This document shows, piece by piece, positions 36,220-42,044 of a stretch of DNA of 42,044 bases. Made by a program: the position numbers and the translations under genes. Each line of letters begins with the position of its first letter. Within the stretch, counting starts at the first letter, position 1. A model generated the notes under the pieces. The model ran no database searches and was not told the DNA's origin. It saw only the letters and a list, made by a program, of their open reading frames with translations. This DNA is from Chloroflexota bacterium (GTDB taxonomy: Bacteria > Chloroflexota > Anaerolineae > B4-G1), in contig JAAZAN010000178.1 of assembly GCA_012514315.1 (NCBI GenBank), forward strand, positions 1 through 42,044. The letters run 5' to 3'.

Positions 36220-37611
36220 ATGCCAGAACCCGGCCACCGGCCCAACATCCTGATCATTGTAGCCGACGACATGGGCTACGGCGATTTCGGGGTCTTCAAC
36301 GACGGGCTATCGTGCACGCCTACCCTCGACCAGCTACTGACTGAGAGCGTGTGTCTGACACAGCATTACTCTGCCTCTCCTGTATGCGCTCCAGCCCGCG
36401 CCGCGCTCCTCACCGGACGCTATCCCCATCGCACCGGTGCGATCGACACCCTGGAGGGACGCGGGCTTGACCGCCTGGCGCTGCGCGAAATAACGATCGC
36501 CGACCTGTTTCAGCGGGCCGGGTACACCACAGGACTGGTCGGTAAGTGGCACCTGGGTGCGCTCGATCCACGCTACCATCCCAACGCCCGAGGATTCGAC
36601 GAGTTCGTCGGATTCCGTGGCGGCTGGCAGGACTACTATCAATGGCGCCTCAACCGCAACGACCGCTACTTCGAGGCCGACGGCCGCTACCTCACAGACG
36701 TCCTCACCGACGAAGCCGTCGCATTCATCGAGCGCCACCGACGCGAACCGTTCCTCCTCCACCTGGCCTACAATGCCCCGCACTTCCCATTCCAGGCGCC
36801 AGAGGAAGAGCTGCACCCGTTCGTGGAGACCGGGGCGTTCACCACCGCAGTGAGCACCGTCTACGCCATGATCGCTCGCATGGACCTTGGCATCAGCCGT
36901 CTGCTAGAGTCACTCGACCGCCTGAGCTTGGCTGAGAACACGATTGTCCTGTTCACGAGTGACAACGGTCCTCAATTCGGTGGACAGGGCGAGATGTGCA
37001 CGACCCGCTTCAACTGCGGATTCAATGGCGCCAAGGGCCTGGTCTATGAAGGTGGCATCCGCGTTCCGATGCTCGTCCGGTGGCCTGCCGCGCTGGACGG
37101 CGGGCAGCAGGTTCACGACATGGTCCATTTCACCGACTGGCTGCCGACGCTCTGCGCTGCTTCTAGCGTCGCCACCCCCAGGGGTCTGGCACTGGACGGC
37201 TGGAACGCGTTGCCCCTGCTGCAAGGGGCCGATGGCCAGGCGCCGGATAGGCGATTCTGGCAGTGGAACCGGTACACACCGCTTGTGACCTGCAACGCCG
37301 CGATGCGCAATGGACCCTGGAAACTCGTCCGCCCGCGTATTGACGCAGCGATGGTTGTCTCTGCGGAGGACCTGGAGACGGACCAGGCGCTCAAGTATGA
37401 GCCAACCCGCTATCGCGACATCGAGCGGGGCCCCGAACCGCCACGTGAGGTCCCTCCGCCACCCCCGCCTGAACTTTACAACATCGACGATGACCCCCTC
37501 GAACAGCGTGACTTGGCGCCGGACGAACCCAATCGGGTCGCGCACATGCTCGCGGATTTGGAGACCTGGTTCGAAGAGGTCGAGAGCGAGCGCCGGACGA
37601 TCCCGATGTGA
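36220..37611 (+). CDS. Type I sulfatase (arylsulfatase family)
   Basis: 463 residues. The metal-binding pair D16-D17 is in LIIVADDMGYGDFG. The SPVCAPARAALLTGRYPHRTG region holds the C-x-P-x-R motif whose cysteine, C56, is converted to formylglycine. GKWHLG and FTSDNGPQFGG complete the active site. It hydrolyses sulfate esters, probably on a carbohydrate. There is no signal peptide, which suggests cytoplasmic action on imported oligosaccharides or small esters. No formylglycine-generating enzyme or anSME gene is in the window. GAGGAGAT at 36206-36213 supports the ATG. It begins an operon with a peptidase and an amidohydrolase. Confidence 0.93.
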   Translation: MPEPGHRPNILIIVADDMGYGDFGVFNDGLSCTPTLDQLLTESVCLTQHYSASPVCAPARAALLTGRYPHRTGAIDTLEGRGLDRLALREITIADLFQRAGYTTGLVGKWHLGALDPRYHPNARGFDEFVGFRGGWQDYYQWRLNRNDRYFEADGRYLTDVLTDEAVAFIERHRREPFLLHLAYNAPHFPFQAPEEELHPFVETGAFTTAVSTVYAMIARMDLGISRLLESLDRLSLAENTIVLFTSDNGPQFGGQGEMCTTRFNCGFNGAKGLVYEGGIRVPMLVRWPAALDGGQQVHDMVHFTDWLPTLCAASSVATPRGLALDGWNALPLLQGADGQAPDRRFWQWNRYTPLVTCNAAMRNGPWKLVRPRIDAAMVVSAEDLETDQALKYEPTRYRDIERGPEPPREVPPPPPPELYNIDDDPLEQRDLAPDEPNRVAHMLADLETWFEEVESERRTIPM

Positions 37612-37640
37612 CAAGACCCACGAACGGAGATGCAGATGCA

Positions 37641-38822
37641 ATGACCACAACAGACCTCAGTATTCAGAACCTGCTCGCCCTTGTGGATCGCGACCGTTTG
37701 CGCGATACGCTCTTCGACATGGTCCGCATACCCAGTCCGACCGGCGACACGCGAACTTTCGCCGAGCACGTGGCTCACCTTCTGCGCGAGTCGAGCCTGG
37801 CGGACGTCGGGCTGATCGACACTCCGGACTGGCCCGACAGCCCTGCAGTCGTCGCGTGGCGCCGGGGGCGCGGGCGTGGGCCGACGCTTCAGTTCAGTGG
37901 TCACCTGGATCACATCCACCAACCTCACGCAGCCCCCACCATCGCTGGTGATCGTATCTACGGGCGCGGCGCAGCCGACATGAAGTCTGGCCTGGCATGT
38001 ATGGTCGAGGTCGCCCGTGTATTGGACACAGCCGGGATCGAGCTGCCAGGCGACCTCCTCTTCACAGCACACGATCTGCACGAGGCGCCGGTCGGATACG
38101 GTGAGGGACTCCGCAGTTTGCTCTGTCTGGGCATCGTGGGAGACGCGGTGATTGTCACTGAAGGACCCAGCGACGCCTTCCACATCGCAGGAAAGAGCCA
38201 GTCGGTTTTTGAAATCACGCTGACGCTGCCCGGCGATCCGATCCACGAGCTAGCGGTGTCACCCGAGACACCCAACCTGGTTGAGCTCGGCGCTGAAGTC
38301 ATCTCAGCACTCACACAGCTACGCACAAGGATCGCGCAACGCTGTGACGAAGTGCTCGGCCCGGAGACACTGTTCCTCGGCCAGATCGCTGCAGGCGACT
38401 TCTACAACCGTCTCCCGACCGTGTGTCGTATTGTCGGCACGTGGCGTTATCCGCCCGAGACCACGCGCGATGCAGTAGCGGCGGAGTTGCACGAAGTCGT
38501 GCTGTCTACGGTAGAAGATCGCCCCGTGTGTGTCTCGGTCGACGGCAGCCAGGGCAATGAGGGCTTCCGCGTTTCCCTCGACGAGCCGATCGCACAGGCG
38601 CTTCACGCTGCCTACCACCAGGTCACAGGCTCACCGCTTGCCAACGGTGTACAACTCTTCGCGGCGGACAACGGCAAATTTATCAACTGGGCCCACGTGC
38701 CGGCAGTAGCGCACGGTGTAGGTCTATCGCAGGCGCACGCAGATATCGAGTGGTGCGACGCGGCCGACCTGGAACGCCTGGCGAAGGTGCTACTCGCGAC
38801 GACCGTGGAATATTACTCGTAG
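37641..38822 (+). CDS. M20 family metallopeptidase/deacylase
   Basis: 393 residues. QFSGHLDHIH and YGRGAADMKSGL give the first metal ligands of the M20 zinc family, and AHDLHEAP takes the place of the usual Glu-Glu pair, so the catalytic base and ligand are less canonical (D-L-H-E). TEGPSD and the C-terminal SQAHADIEWCD supply further ligands. The family removes acyl or amino-acid groups from amide bonds. CGGAGA-like sequence (about 37624-37629) lies upstream of the ATG at 37641. A GTG at 37608, overlapping the sulfatase stop as GTGA, is an alternative that would couple translation. It precedes a D-aminoacylase-like gene, so an N-acyl amino acid or peptide substrate is likely. Confidence 0.87.
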   Translation: MTTTDLSIQNLLALVDRDRLRDTLFDMVRIPSPTGDTRTFAEHVAHLLRESSLADVGLIDTPDWPDSPAVVAWRRGRGRGPTLQFSGHLDHIHQPHAAPTIAGDRIYGRGAADMKSGLACMVEVARVLDTAGIELPGDLLFTAHDLHEAPVGYGEGLRSLLCLGIVGDAVIVTEGPSDAFHIAGKSQSVFEITLTLPGDPIHELAVSPETPNLVELGAEVISALTQLRTRIAQRCDEVLGPETLFLGQIAAGDFYNRLPTVCRIVGTWRYPPETTRDAVAAELHEVVLSTVEDRPVCVSVDGSQGNEGFRVSLDEPIAQALHAAYHQVTGSPLANGVQLFAADNGKFINWAHVPAVAHGVGLSQAHADIEWCDAADLERLAKVLLATTVEYYS

Positions 38823-38835
38823 ACAAGGAGCAGTG

Positions 38836-40425
38836 ATGTTCGACATCCTGATAAGGAACGGACGGATCGTCGATGGGACCGGCAATCCCTGGTTCCCAGC
38901 CGATGTCGGCATTGAGCACGATCGGATCACGGTCGTCGGCAACCTGTCGAACGCTGAGGCTGCCATGACGATCGACGCGCAGGACGCGATCGTCTGTCCT
39001 GGGTTCATCGACTGCCATTCCCACAGCGACCAGACCATCTTGGCAAACCGCGAGGCGACCAGCAGCGTCTACCAGGGCGTCACGACCGAGATCGTCGGCA
39101 ACTGCGGGCTCGGTTTCGCCCCCGTGACTAAGATCAGCCGGTCCGTGACCGAGAAGATGGTGCACAGCCTGACGCCAGAAGTGCCGGTGAGCTGGTCATC
39201 CTGCGGGGATCTGCTGGACCGCATCGACGAAGGCATAGCGATCAACATCGGTTACCTGGTAGCCCACGGCGCGATTCGGCGTGCGGCGATGGGCTCAGCC
39301 GACCGCGCGCCCAACCTTGCCGAGATAGCCACGATGGAACGCCTCTTGGCGGAGTCTCTTGACGCGGGCGCGCTGGGCCTCTCGTTCGGTCTGGAGTTCA
39401 TGCCGGGGCGCCTGGCAGGCCGAGACGAGCTTCTGCACATGTGCCAGATGGCAGCAGAGCGAGGCAAACCCACCGCCTGGCACGTTCGCGACCGGACGCG
39501 GGACTTCGAAGCATCGGTGAACGAGGCGCTGAGTGTGACGCGCGAAACCGGCGCAGCGCTGCAACTCTCGCACCTGAGCGCGAAACCGGGCAGCGCTCCC
39601 CGCGCCTGGAACCGCGTGATGGAAGCCGTGCGCCTGGCTCGGGCTCAGGGCCAGGATGTGCAGTGCGACATGATCCCCTATAATGTCGGACCAGGGCTAC
39701 TGGCAGCGATCCTGCCCGTCTGGGCGACGCAAGGCACTGTGGATGAGGTCCAGGCGCGACTGCGAGACCCGGCCACACGGGAGCGGCTAGTCGCGCAGTC
39801 GGACCGTTACTGGATGATGTTCAGCCGGCGCGAATGGGACAAGATCACGCTCACGGCCAGCCAGGCTCACGTGAACTGGGTCGGTATGACCCTGCGCGAG
39901 ATCGGTCAGGCCACTGGCGAAGACCCGTTCGACTGCGTCTACGACATCCTTGCGGATGAGGGTGAGGGATACGAACAAGTTTGGGTCAACGGCGTGCTCT
40001 TCACCGAGGGAGACATCATCGAGTGGCTCGCCGACCCGCTCTTCTCCATCGCGTCCGACGGGTTCACGTCCAAGGATCACGGACCGCTCTCGAAGATCAT
40101 CAACCACCCCAACAGCTTCGGGTGGACGCCGCGTGTACTGGGCGCATACGTGCACGAGCTACGAACGATGTCGCTGGAGGAAGCCATCCGCAAGATGACG
40201 TCTATGCCTGCGACACGCTTCGGACTGCTCGATCGAGGGCTGCTGCGCCCCGGGATGATGGCCGACGTCGCCGTATTCAACGAAGAGGCATTCCGCACCC
40301 GGGCGACGTACCTGAAACCTCAGATCTACGCCGAGGGTATGCAAACAGTGATCGTCAACGGTCAGGTTGCGCTGCAGGATGGCGCGCCGACAGACACACT
40401 GGCCGGGCGAGTAATCAGACCATAG
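38836..40425 (+). CDS. N-acyl-D-amino-acid deacylase family amidohydrolase
   Basis: 529 residues. The start FDILIRNGRIVDGTGNPW, the H61-S-H63 pair in GFIDCHSHSD, C90 (GNCGLGFAP), WHVRDRT, LSHLSAK and D408 (ASDGF) follow the D-aminoacylase subgroup of the amidohydrolase superfamily, where a cysteine helps bind zinc. Members hydrolyse N-acyl-D-amino acids, or the related D-glutamate and dipeptide derivatives. AAGGAG at 38825-38830 favours the ATG at 38836 over the GTG at 38833. It lies 13 bases after the M20 gene. Confidence 0.92.
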   Translation: MFDILIRNGRIVDGTGNPWFPADVGIEHDRITVVGNLSNAEAAMTIDAQDAIVCPGFIDCHSHSDQTILANREATSSVYQGVTTEIVGNCGLGFAPVTKISRSVTEKMVHSLTPEVPVSWSSCGDLLDRIDEGIAINIGYLVAHGAIRRAAMGSADRAPNLAEIATMERLLAESLDAGALGLSFGLEFMPGRLAGRDELLHMCQMAAERGKPTAWHVRDRTRDFEASVNEALSVTRETGAALQLSHLSAKPGSAPRAWNRVMEAVRLARAQGQDVQCDMIPYNVGPGLLAAILPVWATQGTVDEVQARLRDPATRERLVAQSDRYWMMFSRREWDKITLTASQAHVNWVGMTLREIGQATGEDPFDCVYDILADEGEGYEQVWVNGVLFTEGDIIEWLADPLFSIASDGFTSKDHGPLSKIINHPNSFGWTPRVLGAYVHELRTMSLEEAIRKMTSMPATRFGLLDRGLLRPGMMADVAVFNEEAFRTRATYLKPQIYAEGMQTVIVNGQVALQDGAPTDTLAGRVIRP

Positions 40426-40461
40426 TCCAGACCACACATGCCAATAGAACGGAGGGAGTCA

Positions 40462-41559
40462 ATGGAACCGCGTGGGGGAGGATTTGTGCGGGCGCTGGCC
40501 GTTATCTGCGCCATCCTGCTGGTGGTCGTACTGCCGCTGGCGCTGCTGGCCTTCGACATCGGTCGAGTGGCGTTCAATCCACCGCTGCTCAAATGTGTGC
40601 TGACCGATGAGGTCGTCAACTCGGACCTGATCCCCGTCGCGCTGGAATGGTTCTCCGACCGCCGCGCGCAGCAGCGTGTAGAGTCCGGCGAAGCGCTGAC
40701 TGGCGTGACCGAGCCCGACATCGTGCTGCTGATGTCCTATCTGAATAGGGATGACTGGCGGCGGATCAAGGCCGAGGTGTTGACCGACGAGATGTTGGCC
40801 GCATGGGTCTCCGTGATGGTGGACGGCGCCTACGCCTGGATCGGATCAGACGACTTGGTCCCGCAGGTCACTTTCGACCTGCAGCCGCTCAAGGCCCGTG
40901 TGGACTCAGAACACGGTGTGAACGGCATCCTCATCGCCTACGGGAAGCTCCCGCCCTGTACCGACGATCAAATCGTGGATTTCCAGGTGCGGTTGGATGC
41001 GGCGCCGGCCGGAACCGAGGTACTCTACAACCTCTGTCAGTTCCCGGACCCCTGGCATGAGGACCAGTTCAGCGACTACGTGGATGCGTTGTCCGACGTA
41101 GTAGCGGCGGTACCCGACAGCTTCGCGCTGACCAGCGAGCTCACGGCGGCCAGCGCCAGCCCGGTGAACCTGCAGGTGCTCGTGCTGAAACAGCAACTAC
41201 GCCTGCTCCGCACTGTGATGAGCATCACCTGGGCATTTCCCTTGGCCCTGCTCCTGCTGATCCTGCTGCTCAAGGTGCGCACGCTGGACGCGTTGGCCCG
41301 CTGGTGGGGCGTGCCCCTGTTGATCGGCGGTGCGCTGACGTTGGTCGTTGCACTGGTCCTGCGCGGCACGATCGGCGGGCTCCTGGCTGGGCGACTGCTC
41401 TGGATGGCACCGGAGATCATCGTACAGGAGGCCATACGGTCGGTGAACCGACTTCTGGCGGAAGTGTTCCGGCCGATGCTGCTGCAGGCCGGTGTCGTCA
41501 CGGCAATCGGGCTGGTGTTGACGGTGTTCGTGTTCGTCCGTCGGCAACGCGAAGGGTAG
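40462..41559 (+). CDS. Membrane protein of unknown function, four predicted segments
   Basis: 365 residues, not recognised. Hydrophobic segments lie at about 9-31, 252-271, 283-306 and 338-358. Between the first two is a soluble, acidic domain of about 220 residues with two cysteines (C166 and C192, in PPCTDDQ and YNLCQFPD), probably outside the membrane. A hydrophobic start and three clustered C-terminal segments suggest an anchored exported domain. GGAGGGAG at 40451-40458 supports the ATG. It is the last gene of the sulfatase operon, 36 bases after the amidohydrolase; the link may be by position only. Confidence 0.8.
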   Translation: MEPRGGGFVRALAVICAILLVVVLPLALLAFDIGRVAFNPPLLKCVLTDEVVNSDLIPVALEWFSDRRAQQRVESGEALTGVTEPDIVLLMSYLNRDDWRRIKAEVLTDEMLAAWVSVMVDGAYAWIGSDDLVPQVTFDLQPLKARVDSEHGVNGILIAYGKLPPCTDDQIVDFQVRLDAAPAGTEVLYNLCQFPDPWHEDQFSDYVDALSDVVAAVPDSFALTSELTAASASPVNLQVLVLKQQLRLLRTVMSITWAFPLALLLLILLLKVRTLDALARWWGVPLLIGGALTLVVALVLRGTIGGLLAGRLLWMAPEIIVQEAIRSVNRLLAEVFRPMLLQAGVVTAIGLVLTVFVFVRRQREG

Positions 41560-41576
41560 ATGGAGATAGGATTGCG

Positions 41577-41612
41577 CCGGGCGCTACCTGAGCGTGTTCA
41601 AGTAGCGCCCGG
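41577..41612. terminator. Hairpin between convergent genes
   Basis: CCGGGCGCTAC (41577-41587) pairs with GTAGCGCCCGG (41602-41612). Beyond one mismatch the stem continues three pairs to a 6-base loop. No U-tract follows. Confidence 0.6.
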
Positions 41613-41620
41613 TATCTAGA

Positions 41621-42044
41621 TCAGTACCGCGTCAGGAATGCGTAGCTCTCGCGGATCGAGCCGAGCATGTCCTCAGCACCGGTCTCGTCCTCGATCGCGT
41701 ACACGCCGTTGTATCCGATGGCCTGGAGCGCAGCAATGTATTCGTCCCATGGCACGAGGCCTTGCCCACAGGTCGCCCGCCGCGTCTCCGGATTCCAGTC
41801 CTTAGCATGCGTGTGGACGATGTGATCCTTGAGGACCTCCACACCCGCGATCGTGTCCTCCCGCGAGCCAAACTGCATCAAATTACAAGGATCGTAGTTC
41901 ACCTTCAGATACGGGTTGCCCACCGTCTCCACGAACTGCAGCAGATCCTCGGCTTTCTCCTGACCGGTCTCCAACGCAAGGAAGACGCCCTCCCCTTCGG
42001 CATGCCGCGCGATCTCGCCAACCGAGCGCAGCAGTGTCTGGTAG
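41621..42044 (-). CDS. Sugar phosphate isomerase/epimerase-like TIM barrel, C-terminal part (runs off right edge)
   Basis: 141 codons are visible on the minus strand; the frame stays open to the window edge. The metal ligands of the xylose-isomerase-like barrel can be followed: E in FLALETGQ, D in VNYDPCNLM, H in IVHTHAKDW and E in YAIEDETG. The family includes tagatose/fructose 3-epimerases, hydroxypyruvate isomerases and inosose dehydratases. The GYNGVYAIEDETG ending fits the general sugar epimerase group. Its start lies outside the window. Confidence 0.88.
   Translation of the reverse strand, partial: YQTLLRSVGEIARHAEGEGVFLALETGQEKAEDLLQFVETVGNPYLKVNYDPCNLMQFGSREDTIAGVEVLKDHIVHTHAKDWNPETRRATCGQGLVPWDEYIAALQAIGYNGVYAIEDETGAEDMLGSIRESYAFLTRY

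Overview
The window reads as a chromosomal segment of a free-living, metabolically versatile bacterium, most likely a member of the Chloroflexota (Anaerolineae-like). The case rests on one single-chain RpoC with a long coiled-coil insertion near its N-terminus, a short-type S-adenosylhomocysteine hydrolase next to a PfkB kinase that I recall as Chloroflexota-like, and many Gfo/Idh/MocA, URO-D-fold, GH4, GH20 and sulfatase genes. This placement is inference; a phylogeny of RpoC would settle it. Genes are dense, both strands are used, and several sigma70-like promoters can be read by eye. I saw no tRNA or rRNA gene, CRISPR array, insertion sequence or phage gene.

Left part (1-12 kb): a truncated gamma-glutamyltransferase (-) faces a PEP/pyruvate-binding (PPDK N-terminal, ATP-grasp) protein (+) with its own promoter. 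A GH20 hexosaminidase and a Gfo/Idh/MocA dehydrogenase form a small leftward unit. rpoC stands alone, without rpoB, behind a perfect TTGACA/TATAAT promoter, and ends at a strong hairpin.

Middle (12-20.7 kb): a tightly overlapping rightward operon begins with mtnA and ends with a PfkB-family (probable adenosine) kinase and ahcY, which together salvage methylthioadenosine and S-adenosylhomocysteine. Between them lies a CDP-deoxyhexose cassette: rfbF, rfbG, an SDR epimerase/reductase, rfbH and a GT2 glycosyltransferase. rfbG is broken by an in-frame amber codon. A TrmO-like tRNA methyltransferase follows, then a 14-bp hairpin.

Right part A (20.7-34.8 kb): two catabolic clusters diverge from a short intergenic region at about 28.2 kb. 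It holds two facing promoters with an 8-bp inverted repeat between them. Leftward: aminotransferase, Gfo/Idh/MocA protein, three URO-D-fold proteins, then a GH4 glycosidase with its own promoter. Rightward: a hydroxyacid-oxoacid transhydrogenase-like iron alcohol dehydrogenase, a LarA-type racemase, a URO-D-family protein with an intact zinc triad, and a two-subunit molybdopterin oxidoreductase with no membrane anchor. I recognise no described pathway with this gene set, and it is the best candidate here for an undescribed system.

Right part B (34.8-42 kb): a Gfo/Idh/MocA protein diverges from a rightward operon of sulfatase, M20 peptidase, D-aminoacylase-family amidohydrolase and a four-segment membrane protein. 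A truncated xylose-isomerase-like sugar epimerase runs off the right edge on the minus strand.
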